DNA of 64,000 nt from Georgenia yuyongxinii (GTDB lineage: Bacteria; Actinomycetota; Actinomycetes; Actinomycetales; Actinomycetaceae), in contig NZ_CP040915.1 in the NCBI RefSeq assembly GCF_006352065.1, positions 3,844,001 to 3,908,000 on the forward strand, read 5' to 3'. Every line of letters starts with the position of its first letter. The stretch's first letter is position 1. The position numbers and the translations under genes are program-made. Shown in pieces: positions 1-7,199 of this stretch. The notes beneath the pieces are model-generated. The model was not told where the DNA came from and searched no databases. It saw only the letters and a program-made list of their open reading frames with translations.

Positions 1-926
1 GCCGAGCCGATAAACATCGGGATGAAGGAGAACACGCGGGAACGCTCGTCGGCGTCGAGCTGCTTGCTGGTCAGCAGGACGCTGAAGAGCACCACCGCCG
101 CCACCGCGACGGCGCCCACGACGACGTTGGCCAGGTTGTCGGGGTTGAGCAGCCCGGTGGCCACGGCGACGGCGATCACCGCGACGGCGCCGACGGCGAC
201 GGCGATGGCCCGGCCGTACTTGCTGCGCGGGAGGGGGTCGGGCACGTGGTGGACCGACTCGGGCAGGTTCTTCCGGCCTAACGCGTACTGGGTGAGGCCG
301 ATGGCCATGCCGATGGCGGCGAGGCCGAAGCCGAGGTGGAAGCCCACCCGCTGCTGGGCGAGACCGGTCAGCAGCGGGCCGAGGAGGCCGCCGATGTTGA
401 TGCCCATGTAGAAGATCGAGAAGCCCGCGTCGCGGCGCGTGTCCCCGGGCGCATACAACGAACCGACGAGGTTCGTGATCGTGGCCTTCAGCCCGCCGGA
501 GCCGACGGCGATGCAGATCAGCCCGAGGGCCAGTCCCGGTACCCCGGGAAGCAGCGCCAGGGAGATGTGACCGAGCATGATGAGCACGGCGCTGGCGTAC
601 ATGGTGCGCTCGGAGCCGAAGAGGCGGTCCGCCACCCAGCCGCCCAGGACGGAGAACAGGTAGACCGATCCGCCGTAGGCGCCGACGATGCCGGCGGCCG
701 CGGCCTGGTCGAGGCCGAGACCGCCCTCGGTGACCTCGAAATACATGTAGAGCAGGACGATGCCCTGCATGCCGTAGAAGGAGAACCGCTCCCACAGCTC
801 CACGCTGAAGAGGTTCGCCAGTGCGCGAGGCTGCCCGAAGAAGGTCTTGCCACCGGGCTCGCCGGTCAGCGGCACCCCCGCTGACGTGCCGGCCTTGGCC
901 TGGTCGTCCGCGTCCATGCGGACCAT
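1..926 (-). CDS. POT/PTR family proton-dependent di-/tripeptide transporter (partial, C-terminus outside window)
   Basis: Proton-coupled uptake of small peptides across the cytoplasmic membrane (POT branch of the major facilitator superfamily). About 308 residues are visible. They include the proton-coupling ExxERF motif (ELWERFSFYG, about residue 35) and the PTR2 signature FYMGINIGGLLGPLLTG, plus several hydrophobic helices. The rest of a normal ~480-residue protein lies beyond base 1. The ATG at 926 is chosen because GGGAG sits about 6 nt upstream; an in-frame ATG at 917 is the alternative. It is divergent from the PIN gene at 1099. The family call is firm; the substrate is known only from the family. 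Confidence 0.9.
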   Translation of the reverse strand, partial: MVRMDADDQAKAGTSAGVPLTGEPGGKTFFGQPRALANLFSVELWERFSFYGMQGIVLLYMYFEVTEGGLGLDQAAAAGIVGAYGGSVYLFSVLGGWVADRLFGSERTMYASAVLIMLGHISLALLPGVPGLALGLICIAVGSGGLKATITNLVGSLYAPGDTRRDAGFSIFYMGINIGGLLGPLLTGLAQQRVGFHLGFGLAAIGMAIGLTQYALGRKNLPESVHHVPDPLPRSKYGRAIAVAVGAVAVIAVAVATGLLNPDNLANVVVGAVAVAAVVLFSVLLTSKQLDADERSRVFSFIPMFIGS

Positions 927-1098
927 GCTGCTCCCGGTACGGGGAGCGCGGCCACTCGGGAGCGCCACCAATCGGTCACATCCGCCGCTGCACTCCTCGC
1001 GGGTCAAGTTAGATTCCTCGCAGGCGCGGGTCTGCGCCCGCACCGGTCGGGCACCCGGCCGTCTTCGCCTGCCTCGCCCGTTGTTGAGAGGGGGACCG

Positions 1099-1506
1099 GT
1101 GACCAGGTTCGTCGTCGACGCCGGAGCCGTGCTCGACCTCGTGGCGAGCGGGGCCGAGGTGCCGGCAGCCCACGAGCTGCTTGCCCCCACGCTTCTCCGC
1201 TCGCAGACGTTGTCCCTGCTGCACGAGGCGGTCCACCGTGGCGACCTGTCCGCCGTCGCCGCCCGGGACCGGCTCGACCGGATCGGGCGGATGCGGATCC
1301 GGCTGCTGGGCGACTCCGCGCTGCGCCGTCGCGCGTGGCAGGTGGCCGACCAGCTCGGCTGGGCGTCGACCTTCGACGCCGAGTACGTGGCGCTGACGCA
1401 GCTGCAGGCCGACGCCCTCGTGACCGCGAGCGCCGACCTCTCGGCCGCCGTCGCCGATGTCGTCCGGGTGGCGCCGATCGCGACGCTCCTCGACCCCTCA
1501 GCCTGA
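1099..1506 (+). CDS. PIN-domain protein (VapC-like), no antitoxin partner seen
   Basis: PIN domains are Mg2+-dependent ribonucleases, often VapC toxins. The 135-residue product keeps the full acidic set: Asp7 (VVDAGAVLD), Glu43 (LLHEAV), Asp93 (FDAEYVALT) and Asp113 (SADLS). The GTG start at 1099 follows a purine-rich GAGAGGGGG site; longer in-frame readings run into low-quality upstream sequence. A VapB-type antitoxin normally overlaps or directly precedes vapC. Only about 170 bp separates this gene from the divergent transporter, and I see no small antitoxin there. It may be a solitary PIN protein with a housekeeping or trans-regulated role. Confidence 0.8.
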   Translation: MTRFVVDAGAVLDLVASGAEVPAAHELLAPTLLRSQTLSLLHEAVHRGDLSAVAARDRLDRIGRMRIRLLGDSALRRRAWQVADQLGWASTFDAEYVALTQLQADALVTASADLSAAVADVVRVAPIATLLDPSA

Positions 1507-1550
1507 CCTCGTGCGCTGATTCGACCCGCCGCCGCGTGCCGGCGGGTGGG

Positions 1551-2417
1551 TCACGCGACCGGCTGCGTCGCCTCCGCGAAGTCCTCCGGGAAGCCGTTGA
1601 AGCGGTCCGGGTGGAAGCCCGTGCGGCCGCCGCGGTCCAGCGAGGCGATGGCGGTCATGTCGTCCTCCGACAGCTCCGGCCCGCCGAGATCGAGATTCTC
1701 CGCCATGCGCGCGGCGTGGACGGACTTGGGAATGACCACGTTGCCCAGCTGGAGGTGCCAGCGCAGCACGACCTGCGCGGGGGTGCGGCCGAGCCGCTCG
1801 GCGATGCCGGTGATGACCGGATCGGCGAGCACGCCGCCGCGGCCGAGCGGGCTGTAGGCCTCGGTGACGATGCCGTGCTCGGCGTGGAACGCACGGAGCT
1901 CACGCTGCTGGAGGTAGGGGTGCAGCTCGATCTGGTTCACCGCCGGGACGACGCCGGAGGTGTTCAGGACCTCCTCGAGGTGGTGCACCAAGAAGTTCGC
2001 GACACCGATGGACCGCACCCGGCCGGCGGCGCGGAGCTCCTCCATCGCCCGCCACGAGTTGAGGAACTCCTTCCGCGCCGGTGCGGGCCAGTGGATGAGG
2101 TAGAGGTCGACGACGTCGAGGCCCAGCTCCCGGGCGCTGGCGTCGAAGGCGGTCACGGTGGAGGCGTACCCCTGGTCCGGGTTGGCCAGCTTCGTCGCCA
2201 CGAACACCTCGTCCCGGTCCAGCCCGGAGGTGGCGACGGCGGCCCCCACCCCGTGCTCGTTGCCGTACCGCGCGGCCGTGTCGATGCTCCGGTAGCCGGC
2301 GGCGAGGGCCTCGGTCACCACCCGCTCGGTGTCCTCCGGCGGCACCTGGAAGACGCCGAGACCCATCTGGGGGATCGCGTTCCCGTCGTTCAGCGTCACC
2401 TGCGGCACCTGGCCCAT
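1551..2417 (-). CDS. Aldo/keto reductase (AKR5-like, 2,5-diketo-D-gluconate reductase type)
   Basis: NADPH-dependent reductase of carbonyl compounds, cytosolic. The 288-residue protein has the AKR tetrad in order: Asp46 and Tyr51 (SIDTAARYGNE), Lys76 (ATKLAN) and His109 (LIHWPAP). It also has the C-terminal cofactor segment VVIPKSVHAARMAEN. Length fits the family. The ATG at 2417 is preceded by GGAGG about 6 nt upstream. It is convergent with the PIN gene and divergent from the kinase-like gene at 2575. The sequence does not fix the substrate. Confidence 0.92.
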   Translation of the reverse strand: MGQVPQVTLNDGNAIPQMGLGVFQVPPEDTERVVTEALAAGYRSIDTAARYGNEHGVGAAVATSGLDRDEVFVATKLANPDQGYASTVTAFDASARELGLDVVDLYLIHWPAPARKEFLNSWRAMEELRAAGRVRSIGVANFLVHHLEEVLNTSGVVPAVNQIELHPYLQQRELRAFHAEHGIVTEAYSPLGRGGVLADPVITGIAERLGRTPAQVVLRWHLQLGNVVIPKSVHAARMAENLDLGGPELSEDDMTAIASLDRGGRTGFHPDRFNGFPEDFAEATQPVA

Positions 2418-2574
2418 CGTGCTCCTCCGGTTCTCACCCGGGCCGGCAGTGCGACGGCCCTCCGCTCGCACCATATCCGTCTCCCCCGACGAGGCCGGTG
2501 CCTGCCACGGCGGAAGTCCCGCTCCGTGTGGGTGCCGCTCAGTAGCATGGGGCTCGGGACCAAGGGAGGCTGCC

Positions 2575-3231
2575 ATGACCGCTGACACCCCGACTGGGCG
2601 CACCCTGCCCGTCGTGACGCTCTTCGAGTCGTACGGCTCCGGCGCCGCCGCTGTCGGTCCCAAGGTGGCCGAGGCGCTCGGGCTGCCCTTCCACCAGCAG
2701 GCGTTCTCCTCCGAGGAGATCGAGGCGGGGGAGACACGGCGGGAGAACGAGGGTCTGATCTCCCGCGTGTTCGGAGCGCTCGGCACGTCCTACGGCGGTG
2801 TCGACGTCGGCGACGTCACCGCCGCGCAGCGCGACAGCTACGAGCTCACGATGGAGAACACCCGGATCGTGCTCGACGAGGCCGCGCAGGGCGGGGTCAT
2901 CGTGGGACGCAACGGCGCGTTCATCCTGGCCGACCGCCCGGGTGCGCTGCACGTCCGGCTCGACGGGCCGCTGCAGCAGCGCCTCGAACGGGCCGCACGG
3001 GACAGCGGCATCGACCTCGCACGTGCCGAGAAGCGGCAGAAGCGCGAGGACCAGGTCCGTGCGGTGATGTCGATCGACCTGTACGGGTGGGACCCCCGCA
3101 AGGACGAGTACTACGACCTGGTGATCAACACCGGGCGGCTCGACCTCGACACGGCCGTGGAGATCATCGTCGCGGCCAGCCGGGTACGCGCGCGGCAGCC
3201 GCAGGGCCGAGGCGCTCCGCCGCAGGGCTGA
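2575..3231 (+). CDS. Cytidylate kinase-like family protein
   Basis: Belongs to the cytidylate-kinase-like family (PF13189 type); true nucleotide specificity is unknown. The 218-residue protein starts with a degenerate P-loop-like stretch, SYGSGAAAVGPKVAEAL (about residues 17-33). It continues with IVGRNGAFIL and the arginine-rich lid KRQKREDQVRAV, and ends with DYYDLVINTGRLDLDTAVEII-like strand/helix elements typical of this family. The ATG has GGGAGG just upstream. The C-terminus lies in a 21-bp tandem repeat, and the stop codon is created inside the second unit (see repeat at 3201). Confidence 0.82.
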   Translation: MTADTPTGRTLPVVTLFESYGSGAAAVGPKVAEALGLPFHQQAFSSEEIEAGETRRENEGLISRVFGALGTSYGGVDVGDVTAAQRDSYELTMENTRIVLDEAAQGGVIVGRNGAFILADRPGALHVRLDGPLQQRLERAARDSGIDLARAEKRQKREDQVRAVMSIDLYGWDPRKDEYYDLVINTGRLDLDTAVEIIVAASRVRARQPQGRGAPPQG

Positions 3232-3263
3232 GGCGCTCCGCCGCAGGGCTGAGGCGCTCCACG
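3201..3263 (+). repeat. Three 21-bp tandem repeats spanning the kinase-like stop codon
   Basis: Three consecutive 21-bp units begin at 3201, 3222 and 3243 with the core GCAGGG(C/T)(C/T)GAGGCGCTCC. Unit 1 reads CGA (Arg) in frame; unit 2 has TGA at the same place and ends the kinase-like gene. Repeat-copy variation therefore sets the C-terminus. Confidence 0.85.
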
Positions 3264-3301
3264 GCGGCGAGAGGCGCCCAGCCACAGCCCCGTGCCGGCA
3301 C

Positions 3302-4051
3302 CTACCGGTGGCCGCCCGGGCCCCGTCGCGGGCTTTTGCGACCCCGCGAAGCGGGGCGCCGGTCCGAGGCCGCCCGTCCCGCCGTCCGCCGGTCGCCGCG
3401 GCCGTTGGTCCCACTGCTCCCGCTGCTCTCGCGCGACCCGCCGTCGTCGCCGCCGCGTGAGCTACGCGCCGTCCGCCCCCGCACGATGCCGACGAACGTC
3501 TCGACCCGTGGATCCTCGTTATCCACCAACCAGGCGAGCGCGACCTGCGCGCCCTCCACGTCGCTCACGGGCCGGTGCACCACGTCCTTGCGGTGGTGCA
3601 GTCGCGCGACGGACATCGGCACGATCACGATGCCCGCGCCCGCCGCAACCACCTCGATGGCCTGCTTGATGCTCATCGCCGGGACGTCGGCGCGGCTGCC
3701 CTCGCGCAGCTCGATGGCGACCTCGCGCCACGCGGGCACGTCGTCGGGGTCCTGCAGCAGGTGCTCGTCGGCGAGATCAGCGACGGCCACCTCCTCGAAG
3801 ACGGCAACTGGGTGGTCCTTGGCCACCACGACCACCGGGACCTCGGTGTAGAGCGGGATCACGTGGAGGCCGTCGCGTTCGACGGGGAGGCGCACGAAAC
3901 ACATGTCGGCCGCGCCGGTGTGCAGCGCGCGGACGCCGTCGTCCACCGGGTCCGCCTCGAGCGGGCTGCCGGGTAGCCGCTCGGCCCAGATGCGCGACCA
4001 CTTGTCGGGGATCACCCCTGGTGCGTACCCGATCCGGAACGGCTCGCTCAT
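3302..4051 (-). CDS. LysR-type effector (substrate-binding) domain protein without HTH
   Basis: The 249-residue protein aligns to the periplasmic-binding-protein-like effector domain of LysR regulators (FRIGYAPGVIPDKW at the start, HVIPLYTEVPVVVVAKDHP, then the central VVAAGAGIVIVPMSVARL). It lacks the N-terminal winged helix, so it is probably a ligand-binding or protein-binding module rather than a classical repressor. The tail from about residue 205 is disordered, rich in Ser/Gly and then Arg/Lys (GRKSPRRGPGGHR). The ATG at 4051 follows GGAGGGG. It is divergent from the DUF5997 gene, a pairing I recall from other actinobacteria. Function unknown. Confidence 0.82.
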   Translation of the reverse strand: MSEPFRIGYAPGVIPDKWSRIWAERLPGSPLEADPVDDGVRALHTGAADMCFVRLPVERDGLHVIPLYTEVPVVVVAKDHPVAVFEEVAVADLADEHLLQDPDDVPAWREVAIELREGSRADVPAMSIKQAIEVVAAGAGIVIVPMSVARLHHRKDVVHRPVSDVEGAQVALAWLVDNEDPRVETFVGIVRGRTARSSRGGDDGGSRESSGSSGTNGRGDRRTAGRAASDRRPASRGRKSPRRGPGGHR

Positions 4052-4120
4052 CTCGGCCCCTCCGGTCGACGTCCTGCTGCCCACGAGAAGGCTAGTGCCC
4101 GCCGGGGCCGGTGCACCGCC

Positions 4121-4126
4121 TACGCT
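4121..4126 (+). promoter_or_regulatory. -10 box TACGCT of a probable leaderless transcript (DUF5997)
   Basis: TACGCT lies 8 nt before the ATG at 4135 and there is no Shine-Dalgarno sequence. Transcription would therefore start at or next to the start codon. Confidence 0.5.
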
Positions 4127-4134
4127 TGCCAGCC

Positions 4135-4527
4135 ATGAGCGCCCCCAAGCAGCAGACCATGAAGCCCCAGACCGCCGCGCGCAAGCTCGGGGTGCTGCTC
4201 GCCGCCACCCCGGCGGAGTTCCAGGACGGCATGGTCAGCCGGGAGCAGCTGAGCGACCTGCAGGCCGACCCGCCGGAGTGGCTGGCCGAGCTGCGCCGCA
4301 ACGGTCCGCACCCGCGCCCGGAAGTCGCCCGCCGCCTCGGTGTCTCGGTCTCCGGCCTCGCGCGCGGCGGCGTGAGCGAGCCGCTGACCACCGCCGAGAT
4401 CAAGGCCCTGCTCGAGGAGATGCCGCCGTGGCTCGCAGCGGAGCGTCGCACCCAGGCCGAGGTCCGGCAGGAGAACGCCCGGATCAAGACACGGGACGCC
4501 GAGCGGGCGCAACAGCTGGAGAACTGA
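4135..4527 (+). CDS. DUF5997 family protein
   Basis: A 130-residue, charged, soluble protein that I recognise as DUF5997, an actinobacterial family of unknown function. Hallmarks are TMKPQTAARKLGVLLAATP, FQDGMVSREQLSDLQADPP, the invariant-looking WLAELRRNGPHPRPEVARRL and the GVSVSGLARGGVSEPLTT segment, which resembles a small helix-turn-helix. A Glu/Arg-rich C-terminal helix (about 105-130) may form a coiled coil. The start is ATG at 4135, without an RBS but with a -10 box 8 nt upstream. It is divergently paired with the LysR-effector-domain protein, so a joint sensing role is possible (inference). Confidence 0.85.
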   Translation: MSAPKQQTMKPQTAARKLGVLLAATPAEFQDGMVSREQLSDLQADPPEWLAELRRNGPHPRPEVARRLGVSVSGLARGGVSEPLTTAEIKALLEEMPPWLAAERRTQAEVRQENARIKTRDAERAQQLEN

Positions 4528-4538
4528 CGCTCAGACGC

Positions 4539-4898
4539 TCAGGTCGGCTCCACCACCGGCATCCCCGCGGCCCGCTCCTCGGGCGGCAGCAGGTCCCGCA
4601 CCAGGTGCCAGGTCTCCCGGGTCACCGCCTCGACCGTGCCGTCGAGCTCCGGGTGCCGCGTGAGGTAGCCGCGCACGAACGGGCACACCGGCACCACCCG
4701 CAGCCCGGCCGCCCACGTCTGCGCGAGCGCGCCACCGACCAGGCGCTGCGCCACCCCCTGCCCGCCGAACTCCGGCGCCACCTCGGTGTGAAAGAAGATG
4801 CGGCGTCCGCCGTCGTCGATGAACTGGGTGCGACCGGCGTACCGGCTTTCGACCCACGCCTCGAACTGCTCCTCGGCTTGCCGGACCACCATGTCCAT
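4539..4898 (-). CDS. Small GNAT-family N-acetyltransferase (YjdJ/NATD1-like)
   Basis: Predicted acetyl-CoA-dependent acyltransferase of 119 residues, the compact GNAT form. The acetyl-CoA-binding segment FGGQGVAQRLVGGAL (about residues 44-58) matches the Q/RxxGxG/A motif, and the strand VVPVCPFVRGYLTRHPE is typical of this subfamily. Start ATG at 4898; an in-frame ATG two codons later (4892) is possible. It is convergent with DUF5997 and divergent from the DUF4921 gene at 4952. The acceptor substrate is unknown. Confidence 0.8.
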   Translation of the reverse strand: MDMVVRQAEEQFEAWVESRYAGRTQFIDDGGRRIFFHTEVAPEFGGQGVAQRLVGGALAQTWAAGLRVVPVCPFVRGYLTRHPELDGTVEAVTRETWHLVRDLLPPEERAAGMPVVEPT

Positions 4899-4939
4899 AC
4901 CCCTCGAACGCGGACCGCCGCCGGAGGATTCCGTGGGCG

Positions 4940-4945
4940 TACCGT
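4940..4945 (+). promoter_or_regulatory. -10 box TACCGT of a probable leaderless transcript (DUF4921)
   Basis: TACCGT ends 6 nt before the ATG at 4952 and no ribosome-binding site intervenes. Confidence 0.45.
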
Positions 4946-4951
4946 GCGCAC

Positions 4952-6310
4952 ATGCGCACCACGCACCAGGCGGCGTCGCTGACCCGGCTTCCCGACGGCA
5001 CGGTCAAGCAGGTCAACCCGCTGACCGGCACGCAGGTGTGGTCGGTGCCCGGGCGCGCCGACCGGCCCCTGGGCGTGCGTCCGGCCGCGGCGGCACCGGT
5101 GGACCCCGCGGCCGCCGGGCGTTACTGCGCGTTCTGCCACGAGAACTATCGGCAGACCCCGCCCGAGCGGTCCCGCCTGGTCCGCTCCGGCCCCACCGAG
5201 GGCGACGGCGAGCATGGGTGGCAGCTGCTGGAACGGCTGACGGCGGCGGAGCTGGACACGACCGTCGCCGAGTTCCGGCGGGTGCCCAACCTCTTCGCGA
5301 TCCTGTCCTACGACTACTGGCGCGTGAACTACGGCTACACCGCCCCGTCCGAGGCCGTCGAGCACGAGCGCGACTACCTCGCCACGCCGGCCGGCCGGGC
5401 GCACGTGCTCGCCGTCGTCCACGACCGGTTGCGGGCCGGCGGTCTCACCGAGGCCCAGTGGGCGGGGATGCCGGAGGGCGAACGCCTGAAGCACGCGAGA
5501 GGGTTCTTCGCCGGCGGGCACGACGTGGTCATCGCCCGCCGCCACTTCGTCGACGGCGCGACGACGAACGACCAGCTGGCCGGGTCGGGCACCCTGACCC
5601 CCGCGGAGCACCACCGGTTCCTCACGTTCACGGTCACGAGCCAGCGCGCGCTCTACGCGGCCAACCCCTTCGCTCGCTATGTCGCCGTCTTCCAGAACTG
5701 GCTGCGGCCGGCCGGGGCCTCGTTCGACCACCTGCACAAGCAGCTCGTAGCCATCGACGAGCACGGCGGCCAGACGGACGCCGAGGTCGCCCGCCTGGCC
5801 ACCGACCCGCAGCTGTTCAACACCGTGGTGGACCACGCCCTCGACGCCGGCCTCGTGGTCGCCGAGAACGACCACGCCGTCGCCTTCGCCGGGTTCGGGC
5901 ACCACTTCCCCACGCTGGAGATCTACTCCAAGAGCCGGCGTCACCTGCCCTGGGACCACGACGACGCCGAGCTGCGCGGCATCTCCGACCTTCTCCACGC
6001 CTGCCACGCGGCCACCGGTGCGGACGTGCCCACGAACGAGGAGTGGCACTACCGCCCGCCCGACGTCGCCACCGCCATGCCCTGGCGCATCATGCTCAAG
6101 TGGCGGGTCTCCACCATCGCCGGGTTCGAGGGCGGGACCAAGATCTACCTGAACACGCTCGACCCCTGGGCCATGCGCGACCGCGTGGTGCCGCGCCTGC
6201 GTGAGCTGCGGGCGGCGGGGCGGATCGCCGCGATGGACATCGGTACGGAGTGCCCGGCGAGCCGGTCCTCCCTGCGGTACGCGGAGGGCGCCGGCGTCGC
6301 GCCGCGATGA
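4952..6310 (+). CDS. DUF4921 family protein (GalT/HIT-like fold)
   Basis: A 452-residue protein of the actinobacterial DUF4921 family, distantly related to galactose-1-phosphate uridylyltransferases of the HIT superfamily. Visible features are a CAFC pair near residue 55 (possible zinc site), the nucleotide-transferase-like strand RVPNLFAILSYDYWRVNYG, and the HIT-like SFDHLHKQLVAIDEHGG (about residues 255-270), which could supply the catalytic His. The ATG at 4952 is six bases after a -10-like box. The family resemblance is clear. The reaction is not established, and a nucleotidyl-transfer or phosphorylase role is inference. Confidence 0.8.
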   Translation: MRTTHQAASLTRLPDGTVKQVNPLTGTQVWSVPGRADRPLGVRPAAAAPVDPAAAGRYCAFCHENYRQTPPERSRLVRSGPTEGDGEHGWQLLERLTAAELDTTVAEFRRVPNLFAILSYDYWRVNYGYTAPSEAVEHERDYLATPAGRAHVLAVVHDRLRAGGLTEAQWAGMPEGERLKHARGFFAGGHDVVIARRHFVDGATTNDQLAGSGTLTPAEHHRFLTFTVTSQRALYAANPFARYVAVFQNWLRPAGASFDHLHKQLVAIDEHGGQTDAEVARLATDPQLFNTVVDHALDAGLVVAENDHAVAFAGFGHHFPTLEIYSKSRRHLPWDHDDAELRGISDLLHACHAATGADVPTNEEWHYRPPDVATAMPWRIMLKWRVSTIAGFEGGTKIYLNTLDPWAMRDRVVPRLRELRAAGRIAAMDIGTECPASRSSLRYAEGAGVAPR

Positions 6311-6329
6311 GGGCGCGCCCTAGGGATCG

Positions 6330-7055
6330 GTGACGAAACTCTCCCGGGTCGCCACCGGCGGACGTGCGACGATCGAATCCGTGACGAGCGAGCGAACCGG
6401 CCCACACCCCGACCCCACCGGACGGGTGGACTCGGGCGCCGGCTGGCGCGGTTGGCTCTGGCCCCGGCACCGGCCGGTCCGGCGCTACAGCCAGCTGTTC
6501 CTCGGCCTCGCGCTCCAAGGCCAGGGCACCGCGCTCATGGTCCACGCCACCGTCGGCAACATGCCCTGGGACGTGCTCCACGAGGGGCTGTGGCTGGTCT
6601 CGGGGACGCTCACGCTGGGTGCGTGGATGACGATCGCCAGCCTCTTCGTGCTCCTGGCATGGATCCCGCTGCGCCAGCGACCGGGCACCGGGACGGTCTT
6701 CAACACCTTCACGGCCGGGATCTGGGCGGACCTGGGCCTCTGGTTGCTGCCCGCCCCGGACGACCTGTGGGTCCGCGTGGCGACCGCGATCCTCGGGATC
6801 CTCGCCCACGGCGTCGGCACCGCCGCCTACCTCGGGGCCGGTCTCGGGCCGGGCCCGCGCGACGGGCTGATGACCGGGCTCGTCACCCGGACCGGCCGGT
6901 CGGTCCGCGCGATCCGCACGACGATCGAGGTTGTCGCCGTCGGCGTCGGCTTCCTCCTCGGCGGGACCATCGGCCTCATGACGCTCGCCTACGCGCTCCT
7001 GGTCGGCCAGGTCATCCAGTCCACGCTGCCGGCGGTGCGGGTCTCACGCCCCTGA
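6330..7055 (+). CDS. YczE/YitT-type integral membrane protein
   Basis: Polytopic membrane protein of the YczE/YyaS family, function unknown. From a GTG at 6330 it has 241 residues with about five hydrophobic segments: QLFLGLALQGQGTALMV, WMTIASLFVLLAWIPL, VATAILGILAHGVGTAAYLG, IEVVAVGVGFLLGG and IGLMTLAYALLVGQVIQ. The loop GAGLGPGPRDGLMTGL is the family hallmark. AGGGA precedes the GTG at 6330. A GTG at 6381, after GACGAT, would give a leaderless 224-residue form that fits homologue length better; the start is unresolved. Confidence 0.8.
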   Translation: MTKLSRVATGGRATIESVTSERTGPHPDPTGRVDSGAGWRGWLWPRHRPVRRYSQLFLGLALQGQGTALMVHATVGNMPWDVLHEGLWLVSGTLTLGAWMTIASLFVLLAWIPLRQRPGTGTVFNTFTAGIWADLGLWLLPAPDDLWVRVATAILGILAHGVGTAAYLGAGLGPGPRDGLMTGLVTRTGRSVRAIRTTIEVVAVGVGFLLGGTIGLMTLAYALLVGQVIQSTLPAVRVSRP

Positions 7056-7083
7056 GCCGCACCGGCTGACGGCGCCCATCTCC

Positions 7084-7143
7084 GCGAGATGTCATCTTCT
7101 CCGCGACATGTCAGGACATGTCGCGGAGAAGATGACATCTCGC
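7084..7143. repeat. Perfect 29-bp inverted repeat (GACATGTC-type palindrome)
   Basis: The arms 7084-7112 and 7115-7143 are exact reverse complements separated by two bases, so one RNA strand could fold into a 29-bp hairpin. It lies between the YczE-type gene and the lipase-maturation-factor gene. No T-run follows, so a simple intrinsic terminator is not obvious. The core GACATGTCGCGGAGAAGAT recurs in modified form at 61925-61983. Confidence 0.9.
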
Positions 7144-7199
7144 GGGCGCTCGGGGCGGGGTGTGCAATGGGACCACGCGCACGGGAAGGGGACCGGGCC

